Shown one piece after another: positions 17,473 to 25,996 of a DNA stretch of 64,000 nucleotides (position 1 is its first letter; each line of letters opens with the position of its first letter). Source of the stretch: Pseudarcicella hirudinis (lineage in GTDB: Bacteria; Bacteroidota; Bacteroidia; Cytophagales; Spirosomataceae); contig NZ_FOXH01000009.1 in the NCBI RefSeq assembly GCF_900115665.1, forward strand, positions 62,001-126,000. The letters run 5' to 3'. Below the pieces are notes generated by a model. It made no database searches, was not told where the DNA came from, and worked only from the letters and a program-made list of their open reading frames with translations. A program made the translations under genes and the position numbers.

Positions 17473-19230
17473 ATGAAAATTTTCAACATGAAAGCATTTA
17501 AAGTGATTGCCCTCCTGCTCTCGATGGCAACAATTTTTGAAGCATGTAAAAAGGATGATGTAGCGGTTGTTCCGGTTCCTACAGTTTCGGGAACATCTAC
17601 TTTATCAGGTACAGCTGGTACAACTGTACAGATCAAAGCAACTATCAACGCTCCAGGTGGTGTTAAATCAGTAGTGATTCTGAAAAACGGTGCGCCATTT
17701 GATACTAAAACAGGTGCAGGTGAAAAAACACTTGATTATACAAAAGACTATGTAATTGAGAATATCGCTGCCGGTTCTGTGGTAAACTTTACAGTTCAGG
17801 TAACTGACCAGTCTAACCAGGTTTCTGCGCTTACTACTATTCCGGTTACTGTAACAGCTGTAGCTGCAAAACAAATTGTAGTTGTTAGCGGTAATTTGGA
17901 AGGTAACATTACCTGGACTGCCGACAAAATCTACAAATTGAGTGGTTTTGTTCGTTTGGGAGAAGAGAAAACGTTCGGAACAATTACTAAAACTGCTGTT
18001 TTAACTATTCAGCCAGGTACTTTGGTAATCGGTGAACGTTCTACAAAAGGTACTTTGATTGTTCAGAGAGGAAGTAAATTAATCGCTGAAGGTACTGCTG
18101 ATAAGCCTATCATCATGACTTCTGAGCGTGCAGTTGGTGAGCGTGAAGCAGGTGACTGGGGTGGATTGGTAATTTGCGGAAAAGCACCGAACAACCTTCC
18201 TGATAACCAGGCTAACCGTGAATTAGAAGGTGGTTATGGTGCATTCCACGGAGGAACTGACGCTGCTGATAACTCAGGATCTTTGAAATATCTACGTGTT
18301 GAATATGCAGGTATTCCTATCAACCCTAACCAGGAGGTTAATGCTTTGACTTTCGGTTCAGTAGGTTCGGGTACTCAAATTGACTATGTTCAGGCTTCTT
18401 ATGGTTTGGATGACTCTTTCGAATGGTTCGGTGGAACTGTTAATGCAAAACACCTGATTGCTTACAAAGGATTAGATGATGATTTCGATACTGATAACGG
18501 TTTCTCTGGATATGTACAATTCGGTCTTGGTATCCGTGGTGCACAACAGGCTGATCAGTCAGGTTCAAATGGTTTTGAATGTGATAATGATGCTAACGGT
18601 TCATCAAACACACCATATACTTCAGCGATTTTCGCAAACATGTCGATCATCGGAGCTAAAGGTTCTTCTAACATCGCTATCAGTACTAACTTCCAGAACG
18701 GAGCTCAGTTACGTCGTAACAACAAACAAAAAATCTATAACACTGTAATCACAGGTTATCCGAACGGTATTTATATCGACAGCCAGAAAGGTGATGCTAA
18801 AGGTAATGCGTTGAAAGGTGATATTGATCTTCAAAACGTAGTATTGGCAGGTGTTGATGGCTGGGGTGCAAATGGTTACGGTGACACTTTCGCTACTAAC
18901 CCTAAAGGTTTTGCAATTGCTGACAAAGAACAGTCTGCTGCTGCAACTGATATCCTTATCGGTACTAAAAAACCATCTGAATGGTTCCTTGGTTTAGCCG
19001 GAAACAAAAGCTTAGCTAATGCTTCTACACTTGGTTTAAGCTCTACATTGTGGACTTCAGGCCGTCCTACTTTAGTATTGGCTGCCGGTTCAGCATTATT
19101 AGGTGCTTCATTCCCGACTACTTTGCCAGCTTTCTTTACCAAGACTGATTATATCGGTGCTTTCAAAGATACTGACTGGACTACAGGCTGGACTGAATTT
19201 AGTCCAAACGGTGTTACTTACATCAAGTAA
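17473..19230 (+). CDS. Surface lipoprotein with Ig-like and right-handed beta-helix regions
   Basis: The protein has 585 residues. The signal MKIFNMKAFKVIALLLSMATIFEAC ends at a lipobox Cys25 followed by KKDD, a surface-export-like acidic/lysine signal. Residues about 35-130 form an Ig-like domain (SGTAGTTVQIKATI). The rest is a repetitive beta-helix with LTIQPGTLVIGE, GTLIVQRGSKLIAEGTADKPIIMTSER and GDWGGLVICGKAP, a pattern typical of proteins encoded beside SusD-less TonB receptors in Bacteroidota. It probably takes the role of a substrate-capturing lid or binding partner at the cell surface. No catalytic motif is visible. Codon use (frequent GGT/GCT/ACT) differs from its neighbours and suggests high expression. 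Confidence 0.75.
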   Translation: MKIFNMKAFKVIALLLSMATIFEACKKDDVAVVPVPTVSGTSTLSGTAGTTVQIKATINAPGGVKSVVILKNGAPFDTKTGAGEKTLDYTKDYVIENIAAGSVVNFTVQVTDQSNQVSALTTIPVTVTAVAAKQIVVVSGNLEGNITWTADKIYKLSGFVRLGEEKTFGTITKTAVLTIQPGTLVIGERSTKGTLIVQRGSKLIAEGTADKPIIMTSERAVGEREAGDWGGLVICGKAPNNLPDNQANRELEGGYGAFHGGTDAADNSGSLKYLRVEYAGIPINPNQEVNALTFGSVGSGTQIDYVQASYGLDDSFEWFGGTVNAKHLIAYKGLDDDFDTDNGFSGYVQFGLGIRGAQQADQSGSNGFECDNDANGSSNTPYTSAIFANMSIIGAKGSSNIAISTNFQNGAQLRRNNKQKIYNTVITGYPNGIYIDSQKGDAKGNALKGDIDLQNVVLAGVDGWGANGYGDTFATNPKGFAIADKEQSAAATDILIGTKKPSEWFLGLAGNKSLANASTLGLSSTLWTSGRPTLVLAAGSALLGASFPTTLPAFFTKTDYIGAFKDTDWTTGWTEFSPNGVTYIK

Positions 19231-19247
19231 TCTGTTTTGACAAAAAT

Positions 19248-19300
19248 ATTTCAACAACCGGAATCACATAGTTAAGGCTTGTGATTCCGGTTGTTGAAAT
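19248..19300 (+). terminator. Long perfect hairpin between the beta-helix lipoprotein and the small lipoprotein
   Basis: Arms of 21 bp are perfectly complementary (19248-19268 and 19280-19300, core CAACAACCGGAATCACA) around an 11-base loop. No T-run follows, so it may end most transcripts or stabilise the upstream mRNA 3' end while allowing read-through. Confidence 0.75.
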
Positions 19301-19326
19301 CCTTAAATTGAATTAAAACTACCAAT

Positions 19327-19881
19327 ATGAAAAAGTTAATAGCGGCCTTGTTTTTAATAAGTATTCTGGCCTCATGTCAATCCAAAACGAATCAATATCA
19401 GACAGGTACATATCTTTCTGATGCTGACAGAGATTCTCTTCTAACGAATATCATCACTTTTATTTACCTGAAAGCTCCCTACGCCAACAATAAAAACCGC
19501 TTTGAACCTCAATTCAGATCGTTCTACGTAAAAAACCTTCCCAGCTTTTATCTGGAAAATTATTATCCTGCTCCTGACGGAACAAATTACTTTTTTGTAA
19601 TCAGACCGGTAGGTAATGGCTTGAAATACCGCAGAGGTGTTTTAGGAAAATTTAAATTAAAACAAGGCTCTCTGATGCCTGAGGAGTTTGAAGAAATTGT
19701 GAATACGCCTCACCTTGAGGAAGAAGTACTTAGGGAAAGAGGACGTTATTTATTTCAGGAACTTGTTAAAAACGGTAACCTGGATAAAGAGTTAAGCATG
19801 AAACATTATGTAGAATGGCCTGATTCTTCACTGGTATATGACCGGAAGATTAATGAATGGGTTTCGACCAGAAAATATTAG
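19327..19881 (+). CDS. Small lipoprotein of unknown function
   Basis: This 184-residue protein has a lipoprotein signal (MKKLIAALFLISILASC, Cys17). The mature part is polar and likely alpha/beta, with paired aromatic residues (FRSFYVKNLPSFYLENYYPAP, YFFVIRPVGNGLKYRRGVLGKF). I recognise no family. It is 96 bases downstream of the beta-helix lipoprotein on the same strand, separated by a long hairpin, and may belong to the same TonB receptor system as a third, less expressed component. Confidence 0.72.
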   Translation: MKKLIAALFLISILASCQSKTNQYQTGTYLSDADRDSLLTNIITFIYLKAPYANNKNRFEPQFRSFYVKNLPSFYLENYYPAPDGTNYFFVIRPVGNGLKYRRGVLGKFKLKQGSLMPEEFEEIVNTPHLEEEVLRERGRYLFQELVKNGNLDKELSMKHYVEWPDSSLVYDRKINEWVSTRKY

Positions 19882-20030
19882 TATATCCATTGAGCAGAGT
19901 GATATGTCTGCAAAACTACTGAGACAACGAAAATAATAATTTAGTAATGTTCCTATCAAGAAACTTTTTCCCTCGAGCGATCGGGGGGAAAGGTCCTGTA
20001 CGGGATTTTTCATATTGGTGTATTGTAGAT

Positions 20031-20060
20031 AAAGCCGGAACGGATCGTCCCGGCTTTTCT
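20031..20060 (+). terminator. Rho-independent terminator, rightward
   Basis: AAAGCCGG (20031-20038) pairs with CCGGCTTT (20050-20057), followed by TTCT. It probably ends transcripts from the small lipoprotein gene. Confidence 0.75.
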
Positions 20061-20082
20061 TGCGTATATGAGCCAAAACAAA

Positions 20083-20110
20083 ACAGCACGGACCTAATGA
20101 TCCGTGCTGT
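20083..20110 (-). terminator. Rho-independent terminator, leftward, with no known gene upstream of it
   Basis: ACAGCACGGA (20083-20092) and TCCGTGCTGT (20101-20110) form a perfect 10-bp stem with an 8-base loop. On the minus strand the stem is followed by TTTTGTTTTGG, while the plus-strand side (AAAGCC) has no T-run. The polarity therefore points leftward. Confidence 0.7.
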
Positions 20111-20533
20111 AAAGCCTAAATTCCAAATAGTTTTATAAAAGTTTCATATTGGCGTATAAGATTTTGTGTTGAATATTTCTCTCATATTCAACTATCGGTA
20201 ATATCTGACGTACTTCCTAATTTGATTATCCTAAGATAAGTAATACCTTCCGGAATCTAATATTAAATCTTTTCAAATTGCCATATAAAACTTATTATAT
20301 GCTTTGTATCAGGCGTATTGAAAATTTATTCTCAATAATTATAGTTAGACAAATTCCTGATTATTTCTCCTGAAGCTGTCCTGCATTAGGGTAAACCAAT
20401 GGAATTTGCACAACACTTGTCTTATCGGTTTGCTCTAAATTTCCTTTTAATGGTATTATTTAAGAAGTTATATGAGTATTAGCATTTATTTTTAATCTTT
20501 TAATTGTAAATCGGAAATTTAATACTTGTCTTG

Positions 20534-22333
20534 ATGAAAAAATATATCTTTTTGTTTCTTTTTCTAGGTCTACACTCTGTAATCTTTGCGCAAAGGCCTC
20601 ATAAATTTGAATTATCGAAAGACCAGTTCTTACTGGATGGAAAACCTTTTCAGATTATTTCTGCTGAAATGCACCCTGCCAGAATACCGGTTCAGTATTG
20701 GCGCCACCGTATTAAAATGGCAAAAGCGCTGGGTTGTAACACGATTGCTGCTTATGTTTTCTGGAATTATCATGAAGAACAACCCGGGAAATTTGATTTC
20801 AGTACCGAAAACCATAATATCACCGGATTTATTAAAATGGCACAGGAGGAAGGTATGTGGGTTTTGCTTCGTCCGGGTCCTTACGTTTGTGCTGAATGGG
20901 ATTTTGGTGGACTACCTGCCTGGCTTCTGAAAACCCCCGATATAAAATTGCGCTGCATGGATCCTGTTTATATGCAGGCTGTTACAAAATACGTTCAGAA
21001 ATTATCATCACTTATGGCTCCTTTACAGGTTTCAAAAGGTGGCCCGATTTTGATGGTACAGGTAGAAAATGAATACGGAAGTTATGGAAACGATAAAAAA
21101 TACCTTGAAACCCTTCGGAAACTCTGGCTTACCAACGGAATCAATGTGCCATTTTACACTGCCGACGGGCCAACTCCTTTTATGCTGGAAGCCGGTTCTG
21201 TAGAAGGTGCAGCTATTGGACTGGATTCCGGATCAAGTGAAAGGGATTTCGAAGAGGCCGGAAAGCAGAATCCGAATGTGCCTTCTTTCAGCAGTGAAAC
21301 TTATCCCGGATGGCTTACTCATTGGGGTGAGAAATGGGCAAGACCAGATACCACAGGTTTATTAAAGGAAATTAAGTTTTTACTGGATACTAAAAGATCT
21401 GTGAACCTGTATGTTGCGCACGGAGGAACTAATTTTGGCTACTGGGCCGGAGCCAATGCTTTTAAACCGACAGAATATCAGCCTGATATAACCAGTTATG
21501 ATTACGATGCGCCAATTGCTGAAAACGGAACACCCAAACCTAAATATTTTGCAATCCGGAAGTTAATCAGTCAATATGTGAAGAATATTCCTGAGCTTCC
21601 AGCTCCGATTCCTTCAATTGAGATTCCGTCTTTCAAATTGATTCCCGGGGCCTCTTTATGGGAAAACCTACCTAAAGCTTTATACGCTCCGCAACCAAAA
21701 CCGATGGAGGCTTACGGACAAAATAGTGGCTTTATGTTGTATCGTACCAAACTTATCGGACATAAAAGCGGCAGCCTGACCATCACCGAACCTCATGACT
21801 ATGCCACTGTTTTCCTCAATGGGAAATATGTAGGTTCTATTTACCGTGACGGCGGAAACTGGACAATCCCTTTGCCAAAATCGGAGGTGAAAGATCCTGT
21901 GCTTGAAATTTTTGTGGAGGGAATGGGACATATTAATTTTGCCCAGTATATGATAGACAGAAAGGGAATTACGGATCGGGTTACGCTCAATGGGATGACC
22001 TTGATGAACTGGGAGACTTTTTTATTACCATTTGATTCAGCTTACCTTACGCAATTAAAACCTTTGGCAAAAACTACTGAAAAGCCGGGCATTTTCTTCA
22101 AAGGTAGTTTTGATTTGCCGGAAACCGGTGATACTTATCTGGATATGAGCAACTGGAAAAAAGGAATTGTATGGGTAAATGGCAGAAATCTTGGCAGATA
22201 TTGGGAAAAAGGCCCTCAGAAAAGATTATATTGTCCTGGGGTATGGTTGAAGAAAGGCAAAAATGAAGTAGTTGTTTTTGACCTTCATCAGACAGAAGGG
22301 AATCAGGTCAGTGGTTTTAAATCAATAGAATAG
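20534..22333 (+). CDS. GH35 family beta-galactosidase, secreted
   Basis: The protein has 599 residues. The start is the ATG at 20534, one codon inside a TTG-initiated frame, giving the signal MKKYIFLFLFLGLHSVIFAQ. The catalytic TIM barrel contains NYHEEQPGKFDFS, RPGPYVCAEWDFGGLPAWLL, the acid/base glutamate in VENEYGSYG (Glu180) and the nucleophile in SSETYPGW (Glu255). C-terminal beta-sandwich domains with WVNGRNLGRYW and GPQKRLYCPGVWL complete a normal GH35. It would remove terminal beta-galactose outside the cytoplasm. It lies 42 bases upstream of a GH95-like gene and is evidently in the same operon. Confidence 0.93.
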   Translation: MKKYIFLFLFLGLHSVIFAQRPHKFELSKDQFLLDGKPFQIISAEMHPARIPVQYWRHRIKMAKALGCNTIAAYVFWNYHEEQPGKFDFSTENHNITGFIKMAQEEGMWVLLRPGPYVCAEWDFGGLPAWLLKTPDIKLRCMDPVYMQAVTKYVQKLSSLMAPLQVSKGGPILMVQVENEYGSYGNDKKYLETLRKLWLTNGINVPFYTADGPTPFMLEAGSVEGAAIGLDSGSSERDFEEAGKQNPNVPSFSSETYPGWLTHWGEKWARPDTTGLLKEIKFLLDTKRSVNLYVAHGGTNFGYWAGANAFKPTEYQPDITSYDYDAPIAENGTPKPKYFAIRKLISQYVKNIPELPAPIPSIEIPSFKLIPGASLWENLPKALYAPQPKPMEAYGQNSGFMLYRTKLIGHKSGSLTITEPHDYATVFLNGKYVGSIYRDGGNWTIPLPKSEVKDPVLEIFVEGMGHINFAQYMIDRKGITDRVTLNGMTLMNWETFLLPFDSAYLTQLKPLAKTTEKPGIFFKGSFDLPETGDTYLDMSNWKKGIVWVNGRNLGRYWEKGPQKRLYCPGVWLKKGKNEVVVFDLHQTEGNQVSGFKSIE

Positions 22334-22375
22334 CAAATATTTCAGAACCGGAAGGTTTTGGGAAACAATAGTATT

Positions 22376-24661
22376 ATGAGGAAATGTATTGTTAGCTTTT
22401 TTGTGGTCTTTTTGTCTGTTTTCGGGGTAGAAGCGCAAAAAAATGTTTCAGAACATGGTTTGCAGTTTCAGGATTTACCTAAACGCTGGGATGAAGCACT
22501 ACCGCTTGGGAATGGGATGATCGGAGAGTTGATATGGCAGAAAGACCAGAAACTGAGACTTTCGCTGGATCATGCTGAATTATGGGATTTACGTCCTATG
22601 AAAGGATTACATCAGCCTGGTTTTACATATCAATGGGTGAAAGAACAGGTTTTGAAAGGAGATTATTCTCCGGTTCAGAAACAGGGAGATGAGCCTTATG
22701 AAAGAGAACCTGCTCCCGGCAAAATTCCCGGAGCAGGACTTGAATTTGATATTTCCGGCTGGGGAAAAGTATTGAAATCAGGTTTGAATATTGAAAAGGC
22801 TGTTGCCGTTACTGAATGGGAAAACGGGATTAAAATGAGTTCATTTGTTCATGCCAGTCTTCCTTACGGGTATTTTAAGTTTGAAAATATACAATCATTG
22901 ACCTGCAATCTGATTCCTCCGAAATATCAGGGAGAAATAGATCGGCAGGCAGGAGGTTCTGTAGAAGGAGATGATTTAAGCAGATTGGGCTATAAACAGG
23001 GGAAAGTGATAAAAACAGGAAATTCACTTTATTATCTTCAGCAGGGATGGGGTGGTTTTTATTACGAAGTAAGTGTAAAATGGGCAAAAACTTCTTCTTC
23101 CACCATTGAAGGCGTATGGTGTATTGCTGCACATTATCCGGAAAGTGCCAGGCCTTCTGCGGCATTATTGCTAAAGAAATCTGCTGCTTTTTCAAAAGCA
23201 TTTGTTTCTCATGCAAGCTGGTGGAGAAACTTTTGGGCAAAATCGGCTATATCCCTGCCGGATTCTATTTTGGAAAGACAATGGTATCTGGAACAGTATA
23301 AATTTGGTTGTACTGCCAGAAAAAATGCCCCTCCAATTTCACTGCAAGCCATCTGGACAGCCGATAACGGCCGTCTGCCGCCTTGGAAAGGTGATTTTCA
23401 TCATGACCTTAACACACAGCTGAGTTATTGGCCAGGTTATGCTTCCAATCATTTGGAGGAAGGACTGGGCTATCTTAATCACCTTGATCAGAATAAAGCA
23501 AGGTATAAGAGATACACGAAATGGTTTTACGGTACAGATGGATTGAATGTTCCGGGGGTGACTACCCTGTCGGGAGAAGAAATGGGAGGATGGATTCAAT
23601 ATTCCTTTTCTCCGACTGTTTCGGCCTGGTTATCGCAACATTTTTACTGGCAATGGAGATATAGTATGGACAGGGTTTTTCTTCAGAAAAGAGCTTATCC
23701 CTGGTTTTCAGAAGTGACAAAACACCTGGAAAAGATCACATATCTTGATAAAAATGGTAAACGTCAGTTACCACTGAGCTCTAGTCCGGAGATTAATGAT
23801 AACAGTGCTTCTGCCTGGTTTCAGGAAAATACCAATTATGACCTGGCATTGATGAGATATGTATTCGGAAAAGCCGCAGAACTGGCCATTGAATTAAAAT
23901 TAAATAAGGAAGCAGCGCACTTTAAACAGATTCTGAGTGAATTTCCCGATTATGCGCTGAGTGAGCATGACGAATTGAGTTTTGCCCCACAAATGCCCTA
24001 TAATGTTTCTCACAGGCATTTTTCTCATGCTATGGCAATTCACCCTTTGGCGGAAATCAGGGTTGAGAACGGAGAGAAAGATCAGAAAATTATCAGAAAT
24101 ACGATTGCCTTGCTGGATAAAATCGGTCCTGCATACTGGTGTGGTTATTCGTATGCCTGGCTGGGAAATATGAAAGCCCGGGCTAAGGACGGAGCAGGAG
24201 CTTCCAAAGCCCTCAAAGATTTTGCTACAGCTTTTTGTTCTGTCAATTCCTTTCACCTCAACGGAGATCAGACCAGATCGGGTAAATCACAATTTACGTA
24301 CAGACCTTTTACGCTGGAAGGAAATTTTGCTTTTGCTTCAGGAATTCAGGAAATGTTATTACAGAGTTATACCGGCAATATTGAAATTTTTCCGGCAATT
24401 CCGTCTGAATGGAAAGAATTGAGTTTTGAAAATCTGAGAGCAGAAGGAGCCTTTTTAGTAAGTGCAAAGCGATCAGGCGGTTTGACTGACGAAGTGAAAA
24501 TTGTTTCAGAAAAAGGAGGAATGGTATTGTTAAAAAGCCCTTTCAAAACATATTTTGTCAGATCTTTGAAGTCAGTAAAATGGAAATACCTGGAAACCGG
24601 TTTTTTTGAACTCCGGATGGAAAAAGGAGGGCAAATCGTTTTGAAAAACGGATATGAATAA
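22376..24661 (+). CDS. GH95-like glycoside hydrolase (alpha-L-fucosidase/galactosidase family), secreted
   Basis: The protein has 761 residues. The ATG at 22376 gives a clean signal (MRKCIVSFFVVFLSVFGVEAQ). The N-terminal domain has the family opening RWDEALPLGNGMIGELIWQKDQKLRLSLDHAELWD (about residues 37-71). An (alpha/alpha)6 barrel follows, with WKGDFHHDLNTQLSYWPGY, SSSPEINDNSASAW and DQTRSGKSQFTYRPFTLEGNFA. In characterised GH95 enzymes the barrel motif carries two asparagines (N-x-N). Here it reads Asp344-Leu-Asn346, so one position differs and fucosidase activity should not be assumed. With GH35 it could strip a fucosylated or related galactoside side chain. Confidence 0.8.
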   Translation: MRKCIVSFFVVFLSVFGVEAQKNVSEHGLQFQDLPKRWDEALPLGNGMIGELIWQKDQKLRLSLDHAELWDLRPMKGLHQPGFTYQWVKEQVLKGDYSPVQKQGDEPYEREPAPGKIPGAGLEFDISGWGKVLKSGLNIEKAVAVTEWENGIKMSSFVHASLPYGYFKFENIQSLTCNLIPPKYQGEIDRQAGGSVEGDDLSRLGYKQGKVIKTGNSLYYLQQGWGGFYYEVSVKWAKTSSSTIEGVWCIAAHYPESARPSAALLLKKSAAFSKAFVSHASWWRNFWAKSAISLPDSILERQWYLEQYKFGCTARKNAPPISLQAIWTADNGRLPPWKGDFHHDLNTQLSYWPGYASNHLEEGLGYLNHLDQNKARYKRYTKWFYGTDGLNVPGVTTLSGEEMGGWIQYSFSPTVSAWLSQHFYWQWRYSMDRVFLQKRAYPWFSEVTKHLEKITYLDKNGKRQLPLSSSPEINDNSASAWFQENTNYDLALMRYVFGKAAELAIELKLNKEAAHFKQILSEFPDYALSEHDELSFAPQMPYNVSHRHFSHAMAIHPLAEIRVENGEKDQKIIRNTIALLDKIGPAYWCGYSYAWLGNMKARAKDGAGASKALKDFATAFCSVNSFHLNGDQTRSGKSQFTYRPFTLEGNFAFASGIQEMLLQSYTGNIEIFPAIPSEWKELSFENLRAEGAFLVSAKRSGGLTDEVKIVSEKGGMVLLKSPFKTYFVRSLKSVKWKYLETGFFELRMEKGGQIVLKNGYE

Positions 24662-24662
24662 T

Positions 24663-24697
24663 ACAAAAAGAGATGCTCAGCGGGCATCTCTTTTTGT
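24663..24697. terminator. Bidirectional terminator between GH95-like and AGE genes
   Basis: Perfect 14-bp arms ACAAAAAGAGATGC (24663-24676) and GCATCTCTTTTTGT (24684-24697) with a 7-base loop carry T-runs in both directions. Confidence 0.88.
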
Positions 24698-24752
24698 TAC
24701 TTCCATGTGTTCTGTGAGCCACAGAACACGGTAAGGATACCCGGGAAGTGAT

Positions 24753-25934
24753 TTAAACAGCTTCTTTAAAGGTAGTTTCTGCCATTTTTTCCATGACTTT
24801 CCAGCATTGGAATAATGCTCTCGGAATATGGAAGCAGCCTTTCCATTTACCGCCTTTCAATGGTAACAGCACTTCACCTTTTCTATTGAGGTAGCCGAAC
24901 CATTCTCCGTATTCCTGATCTCTGAATTTCTCCCAGGTATATTGATGGACTTTCTCAAACCATTCCAGACAGCGTTGATCTTTGGTTAAATGATATCCTT
25001 TTGCCAAAGCTACCAGTGTTTCCACATGAACCCACCAAAGTTTCTGATCCCATTCAAGGTGCTGTGATGGCTTTCCAAGTACATCCAGGAAATAGAAAAT
25101 ACCTCCGTATTCCTGATCCCAGCCAGATTCCAGGTGTTTCAGGGTAAGTTCTTTGGCTCTTTCAATCAGGTCTGGTTTTCCTAACCTTTCCCCTAAATCC
25201 ATAATAAACCACATGGCTTCTATGGCATGACCCGGATTTAGATGCCGGCCTTCAAAACAGTCAACAAACGAACCGTCGGGCGCTACATTTTCCAGGATTA
25301 ACCCCGATTTCTGATCATAGAAAACCTCCATTACTTCGTGAATGCAATTATCAATGAGAGAACTGACCATTGCCGGATCTAACAGATGTTCAATTTCCAG
25401 AGAAAGATTACAGAGAATCATCGGTAAAGCGAAATTCTTTAAAGGTCTTGTTCCTTCAAATGCTTTGCTCCACTTGCGTTTAGGATTTTGGATTCGCTCT
25501 AAAATACTGTTAAAAGTGTTAAGCGCAATATCGGCATACCGCTGAACTTTTGTGGCTTTATAGAGCTGTCCGAAAGCCATCGTAGCAAAACAATCCGAAA
25601 AGATATTGTAAGGCTGCGTCAGTGGTTTTCCTTCTTTTGTTAATGAAAAATACCAGGTGCCGTCTTCAGCCCTGCCAAACTTTTCCATGAAATCAGCTCC
25701 GTGTAATGCAACGTCCAGCCATTCTTTTTTAGGAGATACTTCATTATAAAGCATGGAAAACATCCAGATCTGCCTGCCCTGTAACCAAATGAATTTATCG
25801 GTGTCGAAAACCTTTCCGTCTCGCTCCAGACAGGTTAAAAAACCTCCCTGAGCTTTGTCTAATGAATGTTCCTGCCAGAAAGGAAGAATGTTGTGAAACA
25901 ATTCATTTTTGTATTGTTCAGCATATAATTTCAT
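24753..25934 (-). CDS. N-acylglucosamine 2-epimerase (AGE) family protein
   Basis: The protein has 393 residues. The ATG at 25934 (MKLYAEQYKN) is the natural family start, and the longer frame adds 14 residues. The (alpha/alpha)6 barrel has LQGRQIWMFSMLYN (residues 51-64) and GRHLNPGHAIEAMWF (229-243, His236), both closer to the GlcNAc 2-epimerase/renin-binding-protein branch than to cellobiose epimerases or YihS. It would interconvert N-acyl-glucosamine and N-acyl-mannosamine in the cytoplasm. It is the last gene of the SusC-SusD-GHL10-AGE operon, 62 bases after GHL10, which suggests an amino sugar in the substrate. No sialic acid lyase or ManNAc kinase is present in the window. Confidence 0.85.
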   Translation of the reverse strand: MKLYAEQYKNELFHNILPFWQEHSLDKAQGGFLTCLERDGKVFDTDKFIWLQGRQIWMFSMLYNEVSPKKEWLDVALHGADFMEKFGRAEDGTWYFSLTKEGKPLTQPYNIFSDCFATMAFGQLYKATKVQRYADIALNTFNSILERIQNPKRKWSKAFEGTRPLKNFALPMILCNLSLEIEHLLDPAMVSSLIDNCIHEVMEVFYDQKSGLILENVAPDGSFVDCFEGRHLNPGHAIEAMWFIMDLGERLGKPDLIERAKELTLKHLESGWDQEYGGIFYFLDVLGKPSQHLEWDQKLWWVHVETLVALAKGYHLTKDQRCLEWFEKVHQYTWEKFRDQEYGEWFGYLNRKGEVLLPLKGGKWKGCFHIPRALFQCWKVMEKMAETTFKEAV

Positions 25935-25996
25935 GTTGGTACGAATCTGATTATTGATTGGTGATAATAATGGCATAACTAACAGGACCTGATAAT

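Larger units (their letters stand above)
19882..20533. other. Long gene-free stretch with two facing terminators
   Basis: About 650 bases hold no convincing coding frame on either strand. A rightward terminator (20031-20060) and a leftward one (20083-20110, followed on the minus strand by TTTTGTTTT) face each other. A 16-base element TTTCATATTGGTGTAT (20008-20023) recurs with one change at 20142-20157, and a small hairpin TTGAATAT/ATATTCAA lies near 20169-20190. The right-hand part carries the promoter for the GH35 gene. A leftward non-coding transcript between about 20110 and 20500 is implied but I do not recognise it. Confidence 0.5.

Noticed and set aside
19947-20138. 63-codon rightward open frame in the gene-free stretch
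   Set aside because: It runs through both hairpins, has no start context or recognisable motif, and is shorter than neighbours. Treated as non-coding.
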